The translations under genes were made by a program, and so were the position numbers. The notes beneath the pieces are model-generated. The model did not search any database. It saw only the letters and a list, made by a program, of their open reading frames with translations, and was not told where the DNA came from. DNA of 36,376 nt. It comes from Stenotrophomonas sp. UBA2302 (GTDB lineage Bacteria > Pseudomonadota > Gammaproteobacteria > Xanthomonadales > Xanthomonadaceae). The DNA is taken from assembly GCA_002345545.1 (NCBI GenBank), contig DDVW01000043.1, positions 26,046 through 62,421 on the forward strand, given 5' to 3'. Positions 10,035 to 20,955 of the stretch are shown here, piece by piece. Each line of letters opens with the position of its first letter. The stretch's first letter is position 1.

Positions 10035-10070
10035 AAAAAAGCCTGCATCCAACGGGCGGATGCAGGCTTC
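10035..10070 (-). terminator. icd intrinsic terminator
   Basis: On the minus strand GCCTGCATCC (complement of 10061-10070 and inward) pairs perfectly with GGATGCAGGC (complement of 10041-10050) around a 7-base loop and is followed by six T residues (complement of 10035-10040). It separates icd from aceK. Confidence 0.9.
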
Positions 10071-10110
10071 GTTCAACACTCTCGACACGCGTTGCCGCGC
10101 GTCAGCTCAC

Positions 10111-12735
<2,625 letters not shown>

Positions 12736-14568
12736 TCACTCCACCGTGACGCTCTTGGCCAGATTGCGCGGCTTGTCCACGTCGGTGCCGCGGGCCAGGG
12801 CGGTGTGATAGGCCAGCATCTGTACCGGAATGGTGTGCACGATGGGGCTGAGCACGCCCGCGTGGCGCGGGGTGCGGATCACGTGCACACCTTCGGAAGC
12901 GTTGAAGTTGCTGTCCTGGTCGGTGAACACGAACAGCTCGCCGCCGCGCGCGCGCACTTCCTGCATGTTGGACTTGACCTTCTCCAGCAGGCTGTCGTTG
13001 GGGGCGATCACCACCACCGGCATTTCCGCATCCACCAGCGCCAGCGGGCCGTGCTTGAGCTCGCCGGCCGGATAGGCCTCGGCGTGGATGTAGGAGATTT
13101 CCTTCAGCTTGAGCGCGCCTTCCAGCGCGATCGGGTAATGCAGGCCGCGGCCCAGGAACAGCGCGTTGGACTTGCCGGCGAAGCGCTCGGCCCAAGCGAT
13201 GATCTGCGGCTCCAGGTTCAGCGCATGCTGCACGCTGCCCGGCAGGTGCCGCAGCTGCTCCAGGTAATCGGCTTCCTGCGCGGCCGTGACCTTGCCGTGC
13301 AGCTTGCCCAGCACCACGGTCAGCTGGAACAGCGCCGCCAGCTGGGTGGTGAAGGCCTTGGTCGAAGCCACACCGATCTCGGCGCCGGCACGGGTGTAGC
13401 AGACCAGCTCGCTGGCACGCGGAATGGCGCTTTCGGGCACGTTGCAGATCGACAGCGTGTGCTGGTGGCCCAGCGACTTGGCGTACTTGAGTGCCTCCAT
13501 CGTGTCCAGGGTTTCACCGGACTGGGAGATGGTGACGATCAGGTGCTTGGGGTTGGCACAGGCGGCGCGGTAGCGGTATTCGCTGGCGATCTCCACGCTG
13601 CACGGCAATCCGGCGATGGCTTCGATCCAGTAACGGGCGGTCATGCCGGCGTAGTAGCTGGTGCCGCATGCCAGGATCTGCACGCCTTCGATATCCTTGA
13701 GCACCGCTTCGGCATTGGCGCCGAACAGCGTCGCCGGGAAGCCACCCGCGTCGATCGCCGCTTCCACGGTATCGCCCAGCGCACGCGGCTGCTCGTGGAT
13801 TTCCTTCTGCATGAAGTGGCGGTACGGGCCCAGCTCCAGCGAGGCCAGCGACACGTCGGACAGGCGCTGCTCGCGCTGCACCGGCGCATTGTCGCCATCG
13901 AACACACGCACGCCCTGACGGGTCAGCTCGGCGGTGTCGCCCTCTTCCAGGAACATCACCCGACGGGTGGCCTGCAGGATCGCCGACACGTCCGAGGCGA
14001 CGAAGTTCTCGCCCTCGCCCAGCCCCACCAGCAGCGGACAGCCCATGCGCGCGACCACCATGCGGCCCGGCTCGTTCTGGCTGATCACCGCCAGCGCATA
14101 GGCACCGGTCAATTCCTTCACCGTGCGCTGCAGCGCACCCAGCAGGTCATCGTGATCGGCCTGCAGGTGATGGTGGATCAGGTGGGCGATGACCTCGGTA
14201 TCGGTCTGCGACTCGAACACATAGCCCAGCGCGGTCAACCGCTCGCGCTGTTGCTCGTGGTTTTCGATGATGCCGTTGTGCACCAGCGCCACGCCCTGGC
14301 TGATATGCGGGTGGGCATTGGACTCGGTGACACCGCCGTGGGTGGCCCAGCGGGTATGGCCGATGCCCAGCGTCGCAGCGAAGCCTTCGGTGGCGGCGGC
14401 GCTTTCCATCTCGGCGACACGGCCGGTGCGGCGCACACGGCGCATCTGGTTGGCGGCCAGCACGGCGATGCCGGAGGAGTCGTAACCGCGATATTCCAGC
14501 CGCTTGAGTCCTTCAATCAGTACCGGAACCACATCGCGATCGGCGATCGCTCCAACAATGCCGCACAT
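12736..14568 (-). CDS. glmS: Glutamine-fructose-6-phosphate aminotransferase
   Basis: Makes glucosamine-6-phosphate from fructose-6-phosphate and glutamine, the first committed step to UDP-GlcNAc for peptidoglycan and LPS. The ATG at 14568 gives [12 protein letters not shown], placing the catalytic Cys at position 2 as needed after Met removal; a longer frame would spoil this. The 610 residues contain the class-II glutaminase domain ([25 protein letters not shown]) and two SIS sugar-isomerase domains ([29 protein letters not shown]), ending in the conserved [12 protein letters not shown]. The leader is only partly free, because the upstream region carries the control sites of the divergent transporter operon. 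Confidence 0.97.
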   Translation of the reverse strand: MCGIVGAIADRDVVPVLIEGLKRLEYRGYDSSGIAVLAANQMRRVRRTGRVAEMESAAATEGFAATLGIGHTRWATHGGVTESNAHPHISQGVALVHNGIIENHEQQRERLTALGYVFESQTDTEVIAHLIHHHLQADHDDLLGALQRTVKELTGAYALAVISQNEPGRMVVARMGCPLLVGLGEGENFVASDVSAILQATRRVMFLEEGDTAELTRQGVRVFDGDNAPVQREQRLSDVSLASLELGPYRHFMQKEIHEQPRALGDTVEAAIDAGGFPATLFGANAEAVLKDIEGVQILACGTSYYAGMTARYWIEAIAGLPCSVEIASEYRYRAACANPKHLIVTISQSGETLDTMEALKYAKSLGHQHTLSICNVPESAIPRASELVCYTRAGAEIGVASTKAFTTQLAALFQLTVVLGKLHGKVTAAQEADYLEQLRHLPGSVQHALNLEPQIIAWAERFAGKSNALFLGRGLHYPIALEGALKLKEISYIHAEAYPAGELKHGPLALVDAEMPVVVIAPNDSLLEKVKSNMQEVRARGGELFVFTDQDSNFNASEGVHVIRTPRHAGVLSPIVHTIPVQMLAYHTALARGTDVDKPRNLAKSVTVE

Positions 14569-14592
14569 AGTCCATCCACCTGGATTCAGAAG

Positions 14593-14692
14593 CGGACATT
14601 TTAGGTCAAACCAACCAGCCACCCACAGGACAACCACCGGACACGGCTTCACCCAGACAGTGTCCGTGCAGGTGTCCGCGGACACCCGGACA
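14593..14692 (+). promoter_or_regulatory. Cluster of TGTCCG/CGGACA half-sites, probable enhancer
   Basis: Six copies of one hexamer lie in 100 bases: CGGACA at 14593-14598, 14638-14643, 14679-14684 and 14687-14692, and TGTCCG at 14661-14666 and 14673-14678. The central pair forms a perfect 16-bp palindrome GGTGTCCGCGGACACC (14671-14686). The palindrome centre is about 86 bp upstream of the predicted sigma-54 start, a usual place for an NtrC-family activator. I infer it binds the regulator encoded at 22219. Because it lies between divergent genes, it could also affect glmS. Confidence 0.6.
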
Positions 14693-14737
14693 CATCATCG
14701 AAAAGAAAATAACCCTTTATTTTCATTCACTTGGATA

Positions 14738-14754
14738 TTGGCACGGAGCCTGCT
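14738..14754 (+). promoter_or_regulatory. Sigma-54 (-24/-12) promoter of the transporter operon
   Basis: The sequence TTGGCACGGAGCCTGCT matches the consensus YTGGCACG-N4-TTGCW except for one base (CTGC for TTGC). The invariant GG (14740-14741) and GC (14752-14753) are exactly 12 bases apart. The predicted transcription start is near 14765, about 23 bases before the adaptor ATG. An NtrC-family activator with a GAYTGA loop is encoded in the same cluster. Confidence 0.75.
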
Positions 14755-14787
14755 TTATCCGTATCACCTCCTATAGCGAAGCCGACG

Positions 14788-16056
14788 ATGATCCGCGACA
14801 CCTCCGCCCAGGACCAGACACTCTCCCAGCGCGCCGGGCCGCAATGGCACCGCTGGCTGTGGCCGGCGGTCATTGCGATCGCACTGCTGGCGGGCATCGG
14901 TTTCGTCGCCAAGGGCTGGCTCGGCGGATCACGTTCGTTTGATGACGCACGCCTGCGCATCGCCACGGTCGGCCGGGGTGATCTGGTGCGCGACATCGCC
15001 GCCGACGGCCGCGTGATCGCCGCCAACAGCCCGGTGCTGTATGCGATCTCCGCCGGCACCGTGACCCTGAAGGTGGTGGCTGGTGACGTGGTCAAGCAGG
15101 GCCAGGAGCTGGCGGTGATCGACAGTCCGGAGCTGCGCAGCAAGCTGGCGCAGGAACAGGCCACGCTCGCCGGGCTGGAGGCCGAGGCCGGACGCGCCGC
15201 ACTCGATGCCACCCTCGCCCGCGCCACCGCCAGCAAGATCACCGACCAGGCCGCCATCGACCGCCAGGCCGCCGCCCGCGACCTGGAACGCTACCAGCGC
15301 GGCTACGACGGTGGCGCAGTGCCACAAGTCAATCTGGCCAAGGCGCAGGACGACCTGAAGAAAGCCGAGATCACCCTGCAGCATGCCCGCAGCGACGCCA
15401 CGCTGCAGAGCCGCGGTGCGGACCTGGACGCGCGCAACAAGCGCCTGCAGGCCAACCGCCAGCAGGCGGTGGTGGACGAAGTGCAGCGCCAGGTCGATGC
15501 ACTGACCCTGCGCGCCCCGTTCGACGGCCAGGTCGGCCAGGTGCAGGCCACCCAGCACACCCAGGTCGCCGCCAACGCACCGGTGCTGGGCGTGGTCGAC
15601 CTGTCGCGCTTCGAGATCGAGATCAAGGTGCCCGAAAGCTTCGCCCGCGATCTGGCGATCGGCATGCCGGCGCAGCTGACCAGCGGCTCCGGCCAGCCGT
15701 TCCCGGGGGAGATTTCGGCGGTATCGCCGGAAGTGGTCAACGGCGAAGTGGTGGCCCGCATCCGCTTTTCCGACCAGCAGCCGCCGGGCCTGCGCCAGAG
15801 CCAGCGCATGAGCGCGCGCGTCCTGCTCGATGCCCGCAAGGACGTGGTCAAGGTCGAGCGCGGCCCGTTCGTCGAGCAGTCCGGCGGACGCTACGCCTGG
15901 GTGGTCAACGGCAGCACGGCCACCCGCCGCCCGGTGCAGTTCGGCGTCAGCAGCCTGGGCGAAGTCGAAATCATCCAGGGCTTGCAGCCGGGCGAGAAGG
16001 TCATCGTCTCCGGTACCGACCTGTTCGGTGACGCCGAGCGCGTTTCCATCAACTGA
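14788..16056 (+). CDS. HlyD/MacA-family periplasmic adaptor of an ABC efflux system
   Basis: Membrane-fusion protein that would link the inner-membrane transporter to an outer-membrane channel. The 422 residues have a cytoplasmic start, one membrane anchor (about residues 24-44, WPAVIAIALLAGIGFVAKGW), a split lipoyl/barrel-sandwich domain (VLYAISAGTVTLKVVAGDVVKQG ... LRAPFDGQVGQV) interrupted by a long coiled-coil hairpin of about 120 residues rich in Ala, Gln, Asp and Arg, and C-terminal beta-barrel and membrane-proximal domains (GLQPGEKVIVSGTDL). The ATG at 14788 is preferred over the upstream TTG because the latter lies within the sigma-54 promoter. First gene of the operon. No TolC-like gene is nearby, so a shared outer-membrane channel is likely. 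Confidence 0.9.
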   Translation: MIRDTSAQDQTLSQRAGPQWHRWLWPAVIAIALLAGIGFVAKGWLGGSRSFDDARLRIATVGRGDLVRDIAADGRVIAANSPVLYAISAGTVTLKVVAGDVVKQGQELAVIDSPELRSKLAQEQATLAGLEAEAGRAALDATLARATASKITDQAAIDRQAAARDLERYQRGYDGGAVPQVNLAKAQDDLKKAEITLQHARSDATLQSRGADLDARNKRLQANRQQAVVDEVQRQVDALTLRAPFDGQVGQVQATQHTQVAANAPVLGVVDLSRFEIEIKVPESFARDLAIGMPAQLTSGSGQPFPGEISAVSPEVVNGEVVARIRFSDQQPPGLRQSQRMSARVLLDARKDVVKVERGPFVEQSGGRYAWVVNGSTATRRPVQFGVSSLGEVEIIQGLQPGEKVIVSGTDLFGDAERVSIN

Positions 16057-16104
16057 TTCCCCCGCCTTTTCCCACATCCTTCCTTTCCAGCGCAGGAACT
16101 TCCG

Positions 16105-16818
16105 ATGCTCCAGATGCACTCCGTCTCCAAGGTCTTCCGCACCGAACAGGTTGAAACCCACGCGCTGCGCTCGCTGGACCTGCACGTGCGCGAAGGCGAG
16201 TTCGTCGCCGTCACCGGCCCGTCGGGCTCCGGCAAGACCACCTTCCTCAACATCGCCGGCCTGCTGGAAACCTTCACCAGCGGCCAGTACCTGCTCGACG
16301 GCCAGGATGTGAGCCACCTCGGCGATGACGCCCGCTCACGACTGCGCAACCAGAAGATTGGTTTCATCTTCCAGGGCTTCAACCTGATCCCCGACCTGAA
16401 CCTGTTCGATAACGTCGATGTGCCGCTGCGCTACCGCGGCATGCCCAGCGCCGAGCGCCGCGAGCGCATCGAGAAGGCGCTGACCAGCGTCGGCCTGGGC
16501 TCGCGGATGAAGCATTACCCGGCCGAACTGTCCGGCGGCCAGCAGCAGCGTGCCGCCATCGCCCGTGCCCTGGCCGGCAGCCCGCGCCTGCTGCTGGCCG
16601 ACGAGCCGACCGGCAACCTCGATACGCAGATGGCACGCGGCGTCATGGAACTGCTGGAGGAGATCAACTCCCAGGGCACCACCATCGTCATGGTCACCCA
16701 CGATCCGGAACTGGCCGCGCGCGCGCAGCGCAACGTGCACATCGTCGACGGCCAGGCCACCGACCTGCTGCGCGAGCCGGTGCTGGCCCATCCGCATTCC
16801 GTTCCCGTTGCCGGCTGA
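16105..16818 (+). CDS. ABC transporter ATPase, MacB/LolD type
   Basis: Cytoplasmic ATPase of 237 residues: Walker A GPSGSGKT (38-45), Q-loop FQGFNLIPDLNLFDNV, signature LSGGQQQRAAIARAL (from 142), Walker B with DEPTGNLD (166-173), and H-loop VTHDPE. This family drives type VII (mechanotransmission) transporters such as MacB, LolCDE and FtsEX, rather than classical pumps. Shine-Dalgarno CAGGAA precedes ATG 16105. It is the only ATPase in the operon although four permeases follow, so it presumably serves both permease pairs. Confidence 0.93.
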   Translation: MLQMHSVSKVFRTEQVETHALRSLDLHVREGEFVAVTGPSGSGKTTFLNIAGLLETFTSGQYLLDGQDVSHLGDDARSRLRNQKIGFIFQGFNLIPDLNLFDNVDVPLRYRGMPSAERRERIEKALTSVGLGSRMKHYPAELSGGQQQRAAIARALAGSPRLLLADEPTGNLDTQMARGVMELLEEINSQGTTIVMVTHDPELAARAQRNVHIVDGQATDLLREPVLAHPHSVPVAG

Positions 16819-16828
16819 GGCCAACGCC

Positions 16829-18133
16829 ATGTTCCGCTATTACTTCAAACTGGCCCTGCGCAGCTTTGGCCGCAACAAGATCCTCACCGCGCTGATGGTG
16901 CTGGCCATCGCCCTGGGCATCGGCGCGGCGATGACCACCCTGACCGTGTTCAAGGTGCTGGCCGGCGATCCGATCCCGCACAAGAGCGACCGTCTGTTCT
17001 ACGTGCAACTCGATCCGGGCACACGGGAAGGCTACAAGCCGGGCGAGGAGCCGGAGTGGCAGCTGACCCGTTTCGACGCCGAGGAGCTGCTGCGGCAGAA
17101 GAAGGCGCCGCGGCAGGCGATGATGACCGGCGGTGGCGGCCTTGTTGATCCGCGCACGGATGCACTCAAGCCCTTCCGCGTGAGCATGCGCTACACCTCG
17201 GGCGATTTCTTCCCGATGTTCGACACGCCCTTCCTGTTCGGCCAGGGCTGGAGCGGCGCCGAGGATACAAACCACGCCCGCGTCGCGGTGATCGGCAAGA
17301 CGCTCAATGACAAGCTGTTCCAGGGTGCCAACAGCATCGGCAAGGAAGTGCTGGTGGAAGGCCATGCGCTGCGCATTGCCGGCGTGCTGGATGCGTGGTC
17401 GCCCAAACCCAAGTTCTACGACCTGAACACCGGCAAGTTCGACGCCGACGAGGAGGTGTTCGTGCCGTTCAGCACCGCGCTGGACCTCAAGCTGGGCCGC
17501 AACGGCAGCATGAACTGCTTCGGCCGCGAGATCGTCAACGACGCGCAGGCACTGAACGCGCCCTGTGCATGGATCCAGTACTGGGTGGAGCTGGATGCCG
17601 CGGCCGATGCGTCCACGTTCAAGGCCTACCTGGACAACTACTCCGGCCAACAGCTGGCTGCAGGCCGTTTCGAGCGTCCGGCCAACACCCGCCTGCGCAA
17701 TGTGATGGAACACCTGGATTACAACAATGCGGTACCCGGCGACGTGCGCCTGCAGATGTGGCTGGCATTCGGCTTCCTGCTGGTGTGCCTGGTCAACACG
17801 GTTGGCCTGTTGCTGGCCAAGTTCCTGCGCCGCAGCGGTGAGATCGGCGTACGCCGCGCTTTGGGCGCCAGCCGCCGCGAGATCTTCAAGCAGTGTCTGG
17901 TCGAGGCCGGCACGATCGGTCTGGCCGGCGGGCTGCTCGGCCTGCTGTTCGCACTGGGTGGATTGTGGGCAGTACGCCAGCGGCCGGCCGAATACGCCGC
18001 GCTGGCGCATCTGGACGGCACGATGCTGCTGCTGACGTTCGCCCTGGCCATCGCCGCCAGCCTGCTGGCCGGTCTGCTGCCGGCATGGCGGGCGATGCAG
18101 GTGGCACCGGCGCTACAGCTCAAGAGCCAGTGA
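16829..18133 (+). CDS. MacB/FtsX-type ABC permease, type A, copy 1
   Basis: Inner-membrane permease of 434 residues: first helix near residues 18-40 (ILTALMVLAIALGIGAAMTT), a large periplasmic MacB core domain, then three helices from about residue 307 onward (LQMWLAFGFLLVCLVNTVGL; GLAGGLLGLLFALGGLW; MLLLTFALAIAASLLAGLLP). The coupling helix reads EIGVRRALGASRREIFKQ. ATG 16829 is 10 bases after the ATPase stop. The in-frame extension upstream overlaps the ATPase gene and is not protein-like. It has a close second copy at 19539, with matching start (YYFKLALRSFGRNK versus YYLQLALRSFRRNK) and end (APALQLKSQ versus PPALQLKSQ). Confidence 0.88.
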   Translation: MFRYYFKLALRSFGRNKILTALMVLAIALGIGAAMTTLTVFKVLAGDPIPHKSDRLFYVQLDPGTREGYKPGEEPEWQLTRFDAEELLRQKKAPRQAMMTGGGGLVDPRTDALKPFRVSMRYTSGDFFPMFDTPFLFGQGWSGAEDTNHARVAVIGKTLNDKLFQGANSIGKEVLVEGHALRIAGVLDAWSPKPKFYDLNTGKFDADEEVFVPFSTALDLKLGRNGSMNCFGREIVNDAQALNAPCAWIQYWVELDAAADASTFKAYLDNYSGQQLAAGRFERPANTRLRNVMEHLDYNNAVPGDVRLQMWLAFGFLLVCLVNTVGLLLAKFLRRSGEIGVRRALGASRREIFKQCLVEAGTIGLAGGLLGLLFALGGLWAVRQRPAEYAALAHLDGTMLLLTFALAIAASLLAGLLPAWRAMQVAPALQLKSQ

Positions 18134-18292
18134 AACAGGAATGCGTGGAGAGGAGTGGGAACTGAGAAAGAACCAGATCAACACCCCTGCCACCACCTTC
18201 GCCACCGCCATGAATAACCCCCGCCACTGGGAAGGCGCGACGGATTGCCGTTGCTTCCTCTCACCCCTTACTCCTCGCCTCCGGAGATTCCC

Positions 18293-19516
18293 ATGGAAAT
18301 CCGCCCCATCCTGTCCACGCTGACCCGCCACAAGACGGCGGCGGCGCTGATCGTGCTGGAGATCGCATTGAGCTGCGCGATCATCTGCAACGCACTGTTC
18401 ATCGTTTCCCAGCGTATGGAGACACTCAATCTGGCCAGCGGCATGGACGATGACCGGCTGGTCGAAATCGCCCTCAGCGGCATCGGCGAGCAGACCGACG
18501 CCGATGCCCGCACCGCCGAGGATCTGGCTGCACTGCGCGCCGTCCCGGGCGTGGAACGCGTGGCGGTGACCAACCAGCTGCCGTTCCAGAACGGCAGCTG
18601 GAACACCTCGCTCGCGCTCAGCGCCGAGCAGGAAGTACCCACCCTCACCGCCACCCAGTACATGGTCGGCGAAGGCACGCTCGCGACGATGGGCCTGACG
18701 CTGGTCGCCGGCCGCGACTTCAACGCCGACGAATACATGAGCAGCGATGTACTGAGCAAGGTCGAGGACGCCGAGGGCCTGTCCTCACCGATCATCCTCA
18801 GCAAACCGGCGGCCGACAAACTGTTCCCCGACGGCGGTGCGGTCGGCAAGACCGTGTACATGGCCAACATCCCGCTGACCATTGTCGGCGTGGTCGACAC
18901 CCTGCTGCGGCCGAACATGATGGGCGGCAACCGCACGTTTTCGATGATCCTCCCGATCCGCATGAACTTCTCCAACGGTGGCCGCTACCTGATCCGCGTC
19001 AGCGAGCCGGCACGCCGCGCCGAGGTGCTGGAGCAGGCGCTGGCCGCACTGGACCGGAACGATCCCAACCGTCTGGTGTCGCGCAAGCAGACCTACGAGG
19101 AAGGCCGCGCGCGGTACTTCGCCAATGACCGCGACATGATCGGCCTGCTGCTGATCGTCAGCGCACTGCTGTTGCTGGTGACCGCGCTGGGCATCGTCGG
19201 TCTGGCCAGTTTCTGGGTGCAGCAGCGCACCAAGCAGATCGGCATCCGCCGCGCGCTCGGCGCCACCCGCGGGCAGATCCTGCGCTACTTCCAGACCGAG
19301 AACTTCCTGCTGGCCGGCATCGGCATCGTGCTCGGCATGCTGCTGGCCTATCTGCTCAACCAGTGGTTGATGGGCCGCTACGAGCTGCCACGGCTGCCGC
19401 TGCTGTACCTGCCGGTCGGCGCGCTGGCGCTGTGGCTGCTGGGCCAGGTCGCAGTGTTCGGCCCGGCACGGCGGGCAGCGGCCATTCCGCCGGCAGTAGC
19501 CACGCGCAGCGCCTGA
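18293..19516 (+). CDS. MacB/FtsX-type ABC permease, type B, copy 1
   Basis: Second permease of the first pair, 407 residues, presumably forming a heterodimer with the product of 16829. It begins MEIRPILSTLTRHKTAAAL and has a first helix with IVLEIALSCAIICNALFIVS, a periplasmic core domain, and three C-terminal helices (LLLIVSALLLLVTALGIVGL and following). The coupling helix reads KQIGIRRALGATRGQILRYF. ATG 18293 has GGAG at 18282-18285; the upstream residues of the longer frame are Pro-rich and not conserved in copy 2. A gap of about 160 bases separates it from the type A gene; it holds a 60-codon frame at 18141-18323 that I do not believe. Confidence 0.87.
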   Translation: MEIRPILSTLTRHKTAAALIVLEIALSCAIICNALFIVSQRMETLNLASGMDDDRLVEIALSGIGEQTDADARTAEDLAALRAVPGVERVAVTNQLPFQNGSWNTSLALSAEQEVPTLTATQYMVGEGTLATMGLTLVAGRDFNADEYMSSDVLSKVEDAEGLSSPIILSKPAADKLFPDGGAVGKTVYMANIPLTIVGVVDTLLRPNMMGGNRTFSMILPIRMNFSNGGRYLIRVSEPARRAEVLEQALAALDRNDPNRLVSRKQTYEEGRARYFANDRDMIGLLLIVSALLLLVTALGIVGLASFWVQQRTKQIGIRRALGATRGQILRYFQTENFLLAGIGIVLGMLLAYLLNQWLMGRYELPRLPLLYLPVGALALWLLGQVAVFGPARRAAAIPPAVATRSA

Positions 19517-19538
19517 AGCGATTCCACGAGGAGGGAGA

Positions 19539-20852
19539 ATGCTCGGCTACTACCTGCAACTGGCATTGCGCAGTTTCCGCCGCAACAAGGTGCTGACCAC
19601 ACTGATGGTGCTAACGATCGCCATCGGTATCGGCGCGACGATGACCACGCTGGGACTCTACCTCGTCCTTTCCAGCGATCCGATCCCACACAAGAGCGGG
19701 CAGCTCTTCTACCCGCAACTGGAGCCGCGCACGCTGGGAAAGGACACTTCGCTGGACAAGGATCCGCCACAACAACTGAGCCGCTACGACGCAGAGGAGC
19801 TGCTGCGGCAGAAGCGTGGTGAGCGCCAGGCGGTAATGACCGCCGGCTCGGTCACTGTGCAACCGGATGGCAATGCCGCACAACCGTTCAGGGCCATGGC
19901 GCGCTATACCTCGGCCGACTTCTTTCCGATGTTCGATGTGCCGTTGCGCAGTGGCACAGCCTGGAGCGCGGCCGAGGATGCGGCACATGCCCAGGTGGCG
20001 GTCATCGATCATCGGCTGGCGGCCCGCCTGTTCGGCACCGACAACGCCATCGGCAGGGAAATCCGGCTGCCACAGGGTGTATTCCGCGTGCTGGGTGTTC
20101 TCGACGACTGGCACCTGACGCCACGCTTCTATGACCTGACCAGCCAGCGCTATGGCGGTGACGAGCAGGTCCTGTTGCCGTTCTCCACCTCACGTGCCCT
20201 GCAACTGGATGCGCAGGGCAACATGAATTGCTGGGGCAACAGCAGCGGCTCTGACGAGGGCCCGTACGCCCTGAACGCCCCTTGTGTCTGGCTGCAGTAC
20301 TGGGTGCAGCTAGGATCGCCGCAGCAGGTCGCCGACTATCGCAAGTTTCTGGCCGACTACTCGGAGCAGCAGCGCGCCAATGGCCGCTTCGAACAGCCTA
20401 CCAATGTCCGCCTGCACAGCGTGATGGAATGGCTGGACTTCAACCGCATCGTTCCCAACGACGTCCGTTTGCAGATGTGGCTGGCCTTCGGTTTCCTGCT
20501 GGTATGCCTGATCAACACAGTCAGCCTGCTGTTGGCCAAGTTCCTGCGCCGCAGCGGTGAGATCTGCATCCGCCGCTCGCTGGGTGCCTCACGGTTGGAC
20601 ATTTTCAAACAATGCCTGACCGAGGCGGGTGTCATCGGCCTGTTCGGCGGTGGCTTGGGGCTGGGTGTCGCTGCTCTGGGCCTATGGCTGATCCGCCAGC
20701 AACCGGATGACTACGCAAGACTGGCCCGCATGGACTTCACTACGTTGGGCCTGACTTTCATCCTTGCTGTAGCCACCAGCCTGATCGCCGGACTACTGCC
20801 CGCATGGCGGGCGATGCGGATCCCACCCGCACTGCAGCTGAAGAGCCAATGA
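19539..20852 (+). CDS. MacB/FtsX-type ABC permease, type A, copy 2
   Basis: Duplicate of the type A permease, 437 residues, with identical layout: one N-terminal helix, periplasmic domain, three C-terminal helices, and coupling helix EICIRRSLGASRLDIFKQ. Long stretches match copy 1 nearly residue for residue, for example LQMWLAFGFLLVCLINTVSL. The strongest ribosome site in the operon (GAGGAGGGAGA, 19529-19537) precedes the ATG, perhaps to raise expression of this distal pair. The Ala-to-Ser and Gly-to-Cys changes in the coupling helix suggest it has specialised. Confidence 0.87.
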   Translation: MLGYYLQLALRSFRRNKVLTTLMVLTIAIGIGATMTTLGLYLVLSSDPIPHKSGQLFYPQLEPRTLGKDTSLDKDPPQQLSRYDAEELLRQKRGERQAVMTAGSVTVQPDGNAAQPFRAMARYTSADFFPMFDVPLRSGTAWSAAEDAAHAQVAVIDHRLAARLFGTDNAIGREIRLPQGVFRVLGVLDDWHLTPRFYDLTSQRYGGDEQVLLPFSTSRALQLDAQGNMNCWGNSSGSDEGPYALNAPCVWLQYWVQLGSPQQVADYRKFLADYSEQQRANGRFEQPTNVRLHSVMEWLDFNRIVPNDVRLQMWLAFGFLLVCLINTVSLLLAKFLRRSGEICIRRSLGASRLDIFKQCLTEAGVIGLFGGGLGLGVAALGLWLIRQQPDDYARLARMDFTTLGLTFILAVATSLIAGLLPAWRAMRIPPALQLKSQ

Positions 20853-20955
20853 GGGCAAAAGGAGCAGGAACAGCCGGCGATGCCTTTGCTTCCTTCGTGT
20901 CAAAAATATATGCACTGCCGCCGGACTTTTCTCGTTCCTTTCCATCAGGATGAAC

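Noticed and set aside
14569..14787. glmS ribozyme or riboswitch in the glmS leader
   Set aside because: The glmS ribozyme is a Gram-positive element. The leader here shows no matching fold and is taken up by the TGTCCG cluster and the divergent promoter.
14929..16317. Minus-strand frame of 462 codons opposite the adaptor gene
   Set aside because: Antisense shadow: composition rich in His, Gln, Ala and Gly, no ribosome site, while the plus strand has clear adaptor domains.
18141..18323. 60-codon frame between permeases A1 and B1
   Set aside because: It has a possible ribosome site, but it overlaps the start of B1, has no counterpart in the A2-B2 gap, and no protein-like features.
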